Source: Dysidea avara
Lineage: Eukaryota > Porifera > Demospongiae > Dictyoceratida > Dysideidae
Direction of reading: 5' to 3'
Assembly: GCF_963678975.1 (NCBI RefSeq)
Contig: NC_089275.1
Coordinates: forward strand, 28,519,977-28,583,976
Length of the DNA: 64,000 bases
This document shows, in pieces, positions 54,175 to 63,486 of the stretch; the stretch's first letter is position 1, and every line of letters begins with the position of its first letter. The notes beneath the pieces were generated by a model, which was not told the DNA's origin, did no database searches, and saw only the letters and a program-made list of their open reading frames with translations. The position numbers were made by a program, and so were the translations under genes.

Positions 54175-55740
54175 CTACATATTACATAACCTATCTAAAG
54201 CTTCAACACCTAGTGTAGAGAAGTAAAAATGAGAGAGTTTATCCTTCATATCTGTCCATAGTTCAACATCAAACATAATCCGCTCAATATGAATGTCTAC
54301 GTCTGTCCATACCACAAAATCACAAAATTCTGCACCTGTGAGTGCAATCTGACCTGTCACTTGAAAGTAGTAATCATGCCGGCGATTGAGAGATATTTGG
54401 CCATTTTCGGTATTTCTAAACAAACAAAATGCAGGGTCCTTGCAAGCCACTTCAATAGAATTATTTCGGTGCTTATAGGGACACTTAACCTCTACCACTC
54501 CAAACTTTCCATTTGCAAGGGGAATGATTCCATCAGGAGATGTTGCCAGGTAAGGAAATTCTACACTCAGGTATACACCACATTCTTCAACCTGAGCACC
54601 ACTCTGCTGAATGTATTGGTGTATAGCATTTGACTCGTGGTCACATCCCCACCGCAGTGCTGCTGTGTGGGGAATACCATAATCTCCTAACAGAGATTTA
54701 ACCAGTGAAGGAGGATACAATCGTCGGAATGCTCTGTTGCAAACCCTACCAAAATTGCTAGACATGATTCTCCACTGTCTTGCATCTAACCACAATGGAT
54801 TATGTCTTTGACCAATGGTCATGACTTGGATTAACTCAACCTCTTCAGCTGTCGGCTTTAGCGCCTCAACAAGATCATCGACATTAACATCTCGAATAGA
54901 AGCGATGTCAGATAACTTATCAAGTGGGTCGATTAATACAGGATTAGCACTAGGTGGAGGAGCTGATTGCAAGGACCTTTCTTCTTCCTGCTTAAAATAA
55001 TGCTGGACACCTGAGTCACATCCAGCACTCTCCAACTGTTGCAACAAGTCATCAACTTTTAAAACAGGCCCAGTGAATACAACATAGCCATCAACAGATG
55101 ACTTTCCAAAATCTAAGTCTACTACAAAGGATGGCTTTCCACTTTGTGTAGGCCTAGACCAAGCACACCTCACACTTGTGCATGCTTGTGGAGTGATCTC
55201 GGTAAGTGTAATAAGTAGTGCAGCTATATGTACACAACTCTGTGTTTCCCCAGCAGGACACTTACAATTTCCAGCTACAGGTCTTCCATCCTGTAACTTT
55301 GTAAATAGAGAGTAGAATGGAGGGTTCTTCCTCATAGTAGGTCGACATTTAGCTTTTATGAAAGTAGTGTCATCAGCTTTTGCCATCTCCAAATCAAACA
55401 AGTGGCTACACTGACATAAACGAACACCAGTTTGAAAATTCTTGGTGTAGCCTCCCTTTTCCTTAAGATATGCGGTAACATTACCTTCCCTCACTAACGG
55501 AAAGTCGTCTCCTGTCCAACCATCAGCTGGCAGTTGCTCAAAGCTTGGTGGACTTGTATACGTGACACATTGAAATGCGGTAGCCTCGATTTCCTCTTCT
55601 AATCTATCTGTATAAACAACATCAGCAACTTTTTGAACCAGTTCAGCCTTGTTTCCAGTTAGGGGTATCCGCCTCTCTCGCAGAAAAGTCTTCAATTGAT
55701 CAACAGTCCACGAACGATACAACTCTACACCTTCCGCCAT
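54175..55740 (-). CDS. SAP-SWIM-YqaJ partner protein of transposon 2
   Basis: 521 residues, one open exon. A SAP DNA-binding motif is at about 8-43 (WTVDQLKTFLRERRIPLTGN). A SWIM zinc finger follows at C159-x-C161-x7-C169-x-H171. The YqaJ nuclease lies at about 315-500: WLDARQWRIMSSNFG, WGCDHES (E369), ATSPDG (D403), VEVKCPY (E417, K419) and YYFQVTGQ. Unlike the partner in transposon 1 it has no PHD finger and no intron in the SWIM. It probably acts with the transposase, for example on ends or flaps, but that is inference. It remains intact though its transposase is broken. The ATG is about 10 bp from the inner TIR block. Confidence 0.92.
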   Translation of the reverse strand: MAEGVELYRSWTVDQLKTFLRERRIPLTGNKAELVQKVADVVYTDRLEEEIEATAFQCVTYTSPPSFEQLPADGWTGDDFPLVREGNVTAYLKEKGGYTKNFQTGVRLCQCSHLFDLEMAKADDTTFIKAKCRPTMRKNPPFYSLFTKLQDGRPVAGNCKCPAGETQSCVHIAALLITLTEITPQACTSVRCAWSRPTQSGKPSFVVDLDFGKSSVDGYVVFTGPVLKVDDLLQQLESAGCDSGVQHYFKQEEERSLQSAPPPSANPVLIDPLDKLSDIASIRDVNVDDLVEALKPTAEEVELIQVMTIGQRHNPLWLDARQWRIMSSNFGRVCNRAFRRLYPPSLVKSLLGDYGIPHTAALRWGCDHESNAIHQYIQQSGAQVEECGVYLSVEFPYLATSPDGIIPLANGKFGVVEVKCPYKHRNNSIEVACKDPAFCLFRNTENGQISLNRRHDYYFQVTGQIALTGAEFCDFVVWTDVDIHIERIMFDVELWTDMKDKLSHFYFSTLGVEALDRLCNM

Positions 55741-55929
55741 TCAGCTCACTGACACCGTTCACCGTTGTGACGTAAAGAGGATCACGAGAGAATTAGAGAT
55801 ATACGGTACGCATATCGTCTATTAGTTAAAGTAATTATAATGTATGTATAACTTGTGTTTTAGGCTGCAAGCACCAGTTGCTTGCAGGCCTTTGGCATAC
55901 TTGCCATAAAGTAATAATAATAATAATAA

Positions 55930-56597
55930 ATCCCAGTGCGTGGGAGTATCAAAGCGCCGCGCTGGGTTATGCGCTGCTACTGTACGATATATTAGTTATC
56001 ACCCAGTAATAACTAACTTATCACCCTGTTGCGGAGCCACTCAGTCCCTTTCGTGACATCATAATAACCGCGAATGGCATTGTTTACCAATGGAACAAAG
56101 AGCCAAATAAGGAAATATTGATACAAAATACACCACTTAAAACTACCTAAATCTTACAAGAAAACTGTTAATCCTTTACACAATAACACTACAAGTTACC
56201 AATACCGTGATAGCTAGTTTAACAAATGTCAAGAATAGTCCGTGACGATTTTCGCTCCAGCAATCACTCCCAACGGTCACTATGGTGAAGAACTAACTTC
56301 CTCTAGCTTCATCGTTCTATCTTGGACTATGGTAGCCACTTGTTGGTCTTTATTTTTCTCTTGCACACCACGCGACACCACCATACCAATTTCTGACGAA
56401 TGCGAATCGCACCTGGAACCGCTGCTTCATAACACCGCCCTTCGCTACAGTTTGTAGGCAGTATGTAAGGTCTCTCTTGTAGCTACGAAGTAGAATCTCC
56501 ACACAATTCGGACGAAATCTTGAGCACAGTGACAGGAACTCAAACCGGAACTTAATTTACTATCCGTAAACTTCTGCGCACTCCCGCGCACTGGGAT
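55930..56597. repeat. TIR MITE, 668 bp
   Basis: ATCCCAGTGCGTGGGAGT at the left and ACTCCCGCGCACTGGGAT at the right, an 18-bp TIR with one mismatch. It starts exactly at the end of the LINE (TAA)n tail. Less AT-rich; the frame 56242-56457 has no recognisable product. Confidence 0.8.
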
Positions 56598-56605
56598 ATA
56601 AAACA

Positions 56606-56713
56606 GTTATATCCCGTATACTCGGATGATATCATTGTTATTACACTCGTCCTCGGCTCCGCCTCGGACTCGTGTAATAACAATGATATCACCCTCGTAC
56701 CGGGATATAACTA
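56606..56713. repeat. Compact hairpin
   Basis: GATATCATTGTTATTACAC at 56628 is mirrored by GTGTAATAACAATGATATC ending 56690, with a GC-rich inner part (CTCGGCTCCGCCTCGG) and outer arms GTTATATCCCG / CGGGATATAAC. Confidence 0.9.
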
Positions 56714-56790
56714 TAACTATAACATAACATACGTGATATAATATATTTGCCAATGTGGTAAAGGATAACTAGCTATTATTGTTGTGACCT

Positions 56791-56876
56791 TTTTTTTTTT
56801 TTTTTTTTTGCTCTTCAACTTTTTTTTTTCAGCAAGGTGCTCCCCCTATTTCCAGACTCTGGATCCGCCCCTGATG
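56791..56876 (-). repeat. hAT-like end, right
   Basis: On the - strand starts CAGGGGCGGATCCAGAGTCT, followed by T-rich runs (poly-T at 56791-56808). The mate of this end is not certain; it could be the left end at 49640 with the LINE nested between, but the flanks do not show an 8-bp duplication. Confidence 0.5.
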
Positions 56877-57763
56877 TATGTATAATAGTTCCTGCCATCA
56901 AAAATCTGGACTGGAAGTCAATTATCAAAATTCCTTTAGCTGTCTATGCCATTCACTGCTTCCTTACATCAAAAGTTGGTACATTTTAAAAATTTTGAAC
57001 TGGGTTAGTGTTAGCTAAAACGTTGATCCGCTACAACAAATAGGAAGATTCAAATCACTATTATCAAGACACACGGTAGTGTACATGTGTCGTGCGGCCA
57101 AGAAAGCCGGCGACCATACCTTGAGTATATTTACAGGAAGAAAGAAACAACAGCTTTTTCATGTGTGCATAGCTACATGGTCACTTCTCCAAAACACACC
57201 ATTTTTGCATTATAGCTGTCCCCCAAGTAGGGTACGCCACACAGCAAATTTAATTTAGTTCGCAACAACCATTTGCGAGATATGGGCGTTCAAAATTTCA
57301 TTTTGATTTATTCGTTTATGTCTTCTTATGCCGTACGGAGCTACGGGGGCTTCGATTTCTTTTCGCACATTTGGCAAAAATTGCTATAAACTGCAAATGT
57401 GTAACTTAATTGCCTCGATCTTTATCACAAATGAAGAGTGTGTAACGATGGATTCACGTACCAAGTTTGCTGTGAATCTGAGTAATATTCAAGGAGTTAC
57501 GAGCGTTTGTTCACGAAAAAAAGATCAAACCTCTATCACGGCCACAGGGTAAACCAAGTATAGAAATAACTTGAAAATTGGTGTGTAGATAGGCTGACCA
57601 TCGTAGCAGTACCTTTTGATAGTTTGAATAACAATAGAGTTACAGCGACAAAGTTATAAAGCAAAAACTAAGCAAGTGTAAAATCGCGGGATCGAGATAC
57701 TCTAATAGAGCAGTCACCGTGAGGTAAAAAAGGTGTGCAAAAATGTCGAAAAAAAACAAACTT

Positions 57764-57832
57764 GCCAGAGTTCGAACCAGGGACCTCCATACCTAACACC
57801 TGCATCCTTAACTACTGAACCACTGCTACCTT
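57764..57832 (-). other. tRNA-like segment within E2 (copy c)
   Basis: On the - strand: A-box-like GTGGTTCAGTAGTTAAGGAT and the best B box of the three copies, GGTTCGAACTC, which fits the GGTTCGANTCC consensus closely. Confidence 0.6.
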
Positions 57833-57864
57833 GGATGAATCGCTCACTTAATTTCTGCTTTATA

Positions 57865-58594
57865 AGGCCATACCAAATAAATCTTATGTTTCTCGGATTA
57901 TTTTACCCTCAAGGGTGACCCGGCAGGTCAAAAAAAGAATGGCACATGTAGCTATATTAAAATACATACATAGATTTATAACAATACTGTGTATTGACTC
58001 CCAGCAAAACAAATATAGTTGCAATAAATTATATGATCAGTGTGCATCTTAAAATACATGAGTTTTTAAATATCTTTTGCATGTATAGCTATATGCCATG
58101 TGTGTGCTGTAGGCTATGTACATAATAAGTAGCTGCCACACTATACCTGGATCAGCAAAACCTGCCGTGACTACAAAGCTGAAGAGACAGACTTTATACA
58201 TACCATTGATATATCCCTTCTCACTATTAGATATCAATTTATATATATGTTTAAATTCCATTAACATGTATGTTTAGCATGTCGAATCACTAAAGCCAAG
58301 TAGCCACTGTAAGCTATATTCCCATTACCTGACTCTTCTTGAAATTCCGCCAGAGCGACTTTTCTAACCAGTGACCCAAATGTCTCTTCGCAGGAGCACT
58401 TCACTATTGTTCTGTTTTAATGATGACTACACCTCGTTTCAAAACAACACTCAACAATTCATGAAGCTGTGGTGTCAGTTTCATCTGCCATGTGAGTTCA
58501 CGTGAACCGATCACGTGATTTTTATTTTTTTTCAGAAAAGTGAAATTATTGACCCGCCGCATCCGAGAAACATAAAATTAATTTGTGATGGCCT
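57865..58594. repeat. TIR MITE inserted in E2, 730 bp
   Basis: AGGCCATACCAAATAAATCT at the left and, reversed, AGGCCATCACAAATTAATTT at the right, both leading into TATGTTTCTCGGAT. The E2 copy at 39230-39260 gives the empty site (TTTATAAATGAAA), leaving at most a 1-bp duplication. Confidence 0.85.
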
Positions 58595-58746
58595 AAATGA
58601 AATTTCTACTAGTTGAAATCTGCTTATAATCAAATGTTCATAAAATTTCATAGATCTACCAATAGAAGTACTAGATTGTTCTAGAACATTCTATGTATTT
58701 TCTATTAGAAGTCCTCAAAAAATGTGCACTCTATTAGAGTATTACA

Positions 58747-59160
58747 ATAATATTATCAAATATTGAATTAAATCATGCATTATAAGTCTGTCTTCAATAA
58801 TTATCATTGTATCTACATAGAAAAGAAGAAATGTGAGTAAAAACTAACCTCAAAGTCTGGTTTTGGGGCTTTATAAACTACAAAAAGAAGTGAAATCCAC
58901 ACAAAAATAGCCAAGCTGTGAAAAAATGGTGTGGCCTTGAAAAGCCTGGGTGAAAAAGGTTGTGAAATCAAAGGTGGCGGCCAAGAAATGGCTGCAATAA
59001 TAAAAATTTTAATAATGGCTGTGTGTATTGTTAAAATTTGTTATCATTAACACCATTGCAGCCATTTCTTGGCCGCCACCTTTGATTTCACAACCTTTTT
59101 CATTCAGGATTTTTAAGGCCACACCATTTTTTCACAGCTTGGCTGTTTTTGTGTGGATAC
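58747..59160. repeat. F1 hairpin with outer arm
   Basis: Outer arm from AATAATATTATCAAATATTG through GAAAAGAAGAAATGTGAGTA, hairpin ATCCACACAAAAATAGCC (58895) mirrored to 59158. Same arrangement as 40380-40695. Confidence 0.85.
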
Positions 59161-59560
59161 AATTTACAGTAATACAAATGTATATACAGTTTGTATTAGT
59201 GCAAATAGCTATAGTCTGTCCACATTCACCTGAGCTCTTGTTTCTAGTTATAACTCTTGTTACATGGGCCAGCTACTCAAACATTTAGTAGCACCGTTAA
59301 ACCCTTTAAATGCCACAATTGTTTATCAAAAAGCACTTTGACACAAGCAAGAAAGGAGAGTTATGATATCCCTTACATTTAATCCAGGCATGCAAACATG
59401 TTTACAACATTAAAGCAAGCTTTTTCCAATACAAAGCCATAATATACAGTAGGACTGTTTTTGGTGGGGGCTCAGGTAAGCACGAACTGACTACAAAATA
59501 CTGTACCTCTACAGTACATGTATATTTGTATTTGCACTCTTTGTTCACTTCCATATATAG

Positions 59561-59710
59561 AAAGTGAACATGTTGACAGCCATTATTCTGTGGAGGCTGA
59601 GACCACAATTAATTCAGCAGTACTGAAAAACTATAAAGATGCCATTTATAATGACTTTTCCCAGTCAAATAGCTCTGGTACTGCTACACAATCACACTCA
59701 TCAAATATTT
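59561..59710 (+). CDS. Paralogous receptor tail exon
   Basis: Acceptor CCATATATAG, donor GTAAGT; phase 1 in and out, so it could follow the exon at 42602-42644 or its own lost upstream exons. Encodes SEHVDSHYSVEAETTINSAV then LKNYKDAIYNDF and HSSNI, aligned with the tail exon at 43307 (VTINSTVLRSYDN). The preceding 150 bp (TTTTGGTGGGGG, ACGAACTGA) also matches the intron before 43307. Confidence 0.65.
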
Positions 59711-59771
59711 GTAAGTATATAGTAAAATTTCAGAACAACTGTGCATTGCATGTTTTCTGTAGTGTGTACAG

Positions 59772-59902
59772 CTAATCCTGCTGGTGATGATGAGACAAAT
59801 TTTGTATCAGAAAGAAGTGAACCAGTGCTAGCATCTGTGTCAACATTTCAAAGCTCAAAACATCACAAGGAAGAAATTACCAAAGAATTTCATATATCAT
59901 AA
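59772..59902 (+). CDS. Paralogous receptor last tail exon
   Basis: Acceptor TGTGTACAG, phase 1 in. Encodes SNPAGDDETNFVSERSEPVL and ends HHKEEITKEFHIS then TAA. It is the counterpart of 43510-43637. No TM exons of a second receptor were found between 44 and 59 kb, so this is a partial duplicate or an alternative 3' end. A LINE starts 14-20 bp after the stop. Confidence 0.65.
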
Positions 59903-59915
59903 CATTATGGAATTA

Positions 59916-60990
59916 GAGGAAACATGTTACATTGGCTGAAATCATTTCTCCACGGTCGAACACAACAAGTTGTAGTGGAAGGTTCCAAATCATCTATTTG
60001 TGAAGTGACATCTGGTGTCCCTCAGGGGTCTGTACTTGGCCCTGTACTGTTCTTAATTTATATCAATGACATTGCTATGAACATCAAAAGTGAAATACGA
60101 CTGTTTGCAGATGATATATTACTCTACAAAGTTATAGCAACACCAAATGACCATCACATTCTGCAGAATGATCTAAATTCTTTAACCAAATGGGCAAGCG
60201 ACTGGCTGATGGAGTTCAATATTCCTAAATGTAACATTTTACAAATAACATTACATCACAACAAAAGTAGCTTTACATACAAAATGTCCAACATCCCACT
60301 CAATACAGTATTGAAACATAACTATCTAAGTATCCATCTTCATCACAGATTATCCTGGAACCCCCATATCAACTATATTTACAGCAAGGCTAACCAACTT
60401 CTTGGCTTCCTAAAAAGGACCTTGCACACCGCACCAATAGAAATTAAAGACCACCTATACAAACAACTATTACTACCATCCATTGAGTATTGTTCAGCCA
60501 TCTGGGATCCCTACCACAATACAAGTATATACAAACTTGAAATGATCCAGCATCGGGCTGCTCGTTTTGTTCTAAACAAACCGTGGTTCAGATCTAGTGA
60601 GCAACAACACGACAGTAAAACAGATATGCTGACATACCTTGAATGGCCTAGTCTCCAAGACAGAAGGACAATGACTCGACTTATTTTGCTATTTAAATTT
60701 TTGAGAAGATTAATAGTCATACCTGATCGTTGTATACCTCTATCAGTTCCAGTATCATATACTCGTTCCAACCACTCCCTCAAGCTATTTCACTTACCAA
60801 CAAGAATCGATGTTTACAAATACTCTTTCTTACCACGAACAATTATTCAATGGAACCAACTACCTATCTCTGATATTGACAAGATTGACATTGACACTTT
60901 TAAGAACAATCTGATTGGTATTGTGTGTAATTGTAATGAACATTAGCGTATTGCCCCTGGTGGGCTTTGCTAATTAATAATAATAAAATA
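59916..60990 (+). mobile_element. 5'-truncated LINE, second lineage
   Basis: Contains the reverse-transcriptase frame below and a 3' end GCCCCTGGTGGGCTTTGC, TAATTAATAATAATAAAATA. Its tail abuts the terminal sequence of the next foldback copy at 60995. Confidence 0.85.
59924..60946 (+). pseudogene. LINE reverse transcriptase, C-terminal 340 residues
   Basis: An open frame lacking the endonuclease and the first RT motifs. It has SGVPQGSVLGPVLFLIYIND, FADD (61-64), LTKWASDWLMEFNIPKCNIL, a thumb region and the C-terminal AARFVLN ... LFHLPTRIDVYKYSFLPRTI. Compared with the 49.8-kb copy the tail differs (no Cys-rich end), so it is another clade, close to the fragment at 36655-37010. Open but incomplete. 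Confidence 0.88.
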
Positions 60991-60994
60991 ATAA

Positions 60995-61810
60995 TCAAGA
61001 CACACGATAGTGTGTCGTGCGGCCCAAGAAGCCGGCGCGCCACACCGTGAGTATATTAACAGGAAGAAAGAAAACGCAATTTTCACACCTATGTAGCTCT
61101 GTGATTCCTTATCCGATTGGAACCATATTTGCTAGAGACGTGCCGCCCAGTTAGGGGAGTCTACATACCAAAGTTGAAGAAAATCGCTCCAGCCATTGCC
61201 GAGATACGAGCGAACAAAATTTCGTTTTAATTTCTTCGTTTTCATCTTCTTCATTTCGCACACTTCGCAAAATTCACCATAAAACACGAATGCGTGCTTG
61301 GATTAGGCTGAAATTTGGCACACTTAATGGGCTCATTAAGGTGGATCTCCGTACCAACTTTGGTAGGAATCCGATGAACATTCACGGAGTTATGACAGAT
61401 TATTTGCATAAAATAAGGTCGAAGGTCTGTCACGCCTACAGGGTAAACCCCTTGGAGGAATCAGTTGAAAATTGATATGTAGATGGAACAACCATCGTAG
61501 GAGTGCCTTTTTGTGGTTTGAAAGGAATCGGGATAAAAACCATGGAGATATGACACAAAACCCAACCTGTGTCAAAATTACGCGATCGATTTTTATGAAT
61601 AAAAAAACTATTAGTTTTCGTGTCTACCAGGCAAACCGCTTAGAGCAACGAGCTGAAAATCAGTATGTAGTTGGAATAATCATCATAGAAAGTTCTTGCA
61701 GTAGTACAGAAGAATCGGATTACAAATCACTGAGTTATGATTCGAAAGGCAACTACGTGCAGCAAATGCGAGATCGAGATACTCTAATAGAACAGTCACC
61801 CTAATAAAGC
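60995..61810 (+). repeat. R2 terminal module (third foldback copy)
   Basis: Starts TCAAGACACACGATAGTGTG and is the closest match to 19794-20620. It ends with GAGATACTCTAATAGAACAG and CACCCTAATAAAGCATTCAG, then satellite. Confidence 0.85.
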
Positions 61811-63486
61811 ATTCAGCTGCATGTATAATTTACTCAGTTATATTACATTGCAAGTTATTCTGTAGGGAATTCAGCTACAAACTAGTCACCCTATAGTCAG
61901 ATCAGCTAGAAGAAGGTACCTAATAGAGAGTTCAGCTACAAAGAAGCCATCATGTAGAGAGTTCAGCTCAAATAAATCACCCTGTAAAGAATTCAGCTAC
62001 AAACAAATTGCCCTGTAGTAATCATGCAAAGAGTTTAGCTGCAAACAAATCACCCAGTAGAAAGTTCCGCTATGAACAGATCACACTGTAGAGAGTTCAG
62101 TTAGAAACAAGTCATCCTGTAGATAGATCAGCTAGAATAAGTCACTTTGTAGAGAGTTCAGCTACAAAGAAACCACCATGTAAGAGAGTTCAGCTGCAAA
62201 CAAACCACTCTGTACAGAGTTCAGCTACGAACAGATCACCCTGTAGAGAGATCAGCTAGAAACAAGTCACCCTGTAGAGAGTTCAGCTAGAAGAAGTTAC
62301 ATTGTAGAGAGTTCAGCTACAAAGAAACTACGATGTAGAGAGTTCAGCTGCAAACAAATCGCCCTGTAGAGAATTCAGCTACAAACAAATCACCCTGTAG
62401 AAAGATCAGCTAGAAGAAGTTACCTTGTAGAGAGTTCAGCTAGAAACAAGTCATCCTGTAGAGAGTTCAGCTAGAAGAAGTTACATTGTAGAGAGTTCAG
62501 TTACAAAGAAACTACCATGTAGAGAGTTCAGCTGCAAACAAATCGCCCTGTAGAGAGTTCAGCTAGAAACAAGTCATCCTGTAGAGAGTTCAGCTAGAAG
62601 AAGTTACATTGTAGAGAGTTCAGCTACAAACAAATCACCCTGTAGAGAGTTCAGCTAGAAACAAGTCATCCTGTAGAGAGTTCAGCTAGAAGAAGTTACA
62701 TTGTAGAGAGTTCAGCTACAAAGAAACTACCATGTAGAGAGTTCAGCAGCAAACAAATTGCCCTGTAGAGAATTCAGCTACAGACAAATCACCTTGTAGA
62801 AAGATCAGCTAGAAGAAGTTACCTTGTAGAGAGTTCAGCTACAAACAAATCACCCTGTAGAGGGTTCAGCTACAAACAAGTCACCCTGTAGAGAGTTCAG
62901 CAAGAAGAAGTTACATTGTAGAGAGATCAGCTAGAAACAAGTCACCCTGTAGAGAGTTCAGCTAGAAGAAGTTACATTGTAGAGAGATCAGCTAGAAACA
63001 AGTCACCCTGTAGAGAGTTCAGCTAGAAGAAGTTACATTGTAGAGAGTTCAGCTACAAAGAAACTACCATGTACAGAGTTCAACTGCAAACAAATTGCCC
63101 TGTAGAGAATTCAGCTACAAACAAATCACCCTGTAGAAAGATCAGCTAGAAGAAGTTACCTTGTAGAGAGTTCAGCTACAAACAAATTGCCCTGTAGAGA
63201 CAAACAAATCACCCTGTAGAAAGATCAGCTAGAAGAAGTTACCTTGTAGAGAGTTCAGCTACAAACAAATCACCCTGTAGAGGGTTCAACTACAAACAAG
63301 TCACCCCGTAGAGAGTTCAGCTAGAAGAAGTTACATTGTAGAGAGTTCAATTACAAAGAAACTACCATGTAGAGTGTTCAGCTGCAAACAAATTTCCCTG
63401 TAGAGACAAACAAATCATCCTGTAGAAAGATCAGCTAGAAGAAGTTACCTTGTAGAGAGTTCAGCTACAAACAAATCACCCTGTAC
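61811..63486 (-). repeat. 31-bp satellite array (reverse orientation)
   Basis: Same monomers and order as 20.62-23.33 kb, including the unit broken there by a LINE but whole here (near 62040-62075). The eight-unit periodicity is seen again. The array is cut by a hAT-like element at 63485. Confidence 0.95.

Larger units (their letters stand above)
52157..55824. mobile_element. Two-gene DNA transposon 2 (ISL2EU/Harbinger-like), decaying
   Basis: Ends TAATAGACCATATGCATG (left) and, reversed, TAATAGACGATATGCGTA (right); a second shared block CGGTGAACG lies 55-60 bp inside both ends. These TIRs are far more diverged than those of transposon 1. Gene layout is the same: THAP-DDE (+) and SAP-SWIM-YqaJ (-), convergent. 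It sits in the 3' UTR of the LINE. The exact tips are uncertain by about 2 bp. Confidence 0.8.
49818..55929 (+). mobile_element. 5'-truncated LINE, split by transposon 2
   Basis: Coding part 49833-52148, 3' UTR to about 52156, then again from 55825 (GTTAAAGTAATTATAATG) to a stem-loop (GGCTGCAAGCACC, TGCTTGCAGGCC) and the tail GTAATAATAATAATAATAA at 55912-55929. The element in between is transposon 2. Similar 3' ends close the LINE copies at 19.4 and 60.9 kb. Confidence 0.85.
57064..58746 (+). mobile_element. Element E2, copy c, split by a MITE
   Basis: Begins ATCAAGACACACGGTAGTGT, passes CCACAGGGTAAACC at 57544, the motif GAGATACTCTAATAGAGCAG at 57692 and a tRNA-like segment, then resumes after 58594 (AAATGAAATTTCTACTAG) and ends CACTCTATTAGAGTATTAC. 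An F1 hairpin follows directly. Confidence 0.75.

Noticed and set aside
56242..56457. 71-codon frame
   Set aside because: Inside the TIR MITE at 55930-56597; no recognisable domain.
60995..61810. LINE-like protein in the R2 module (VDLRTNFGRNP...)
   Set aside because: The phrase recurs with the repeat but there is no RT or endonuclease motif, and the frame closes within about 60 codons in each copy.
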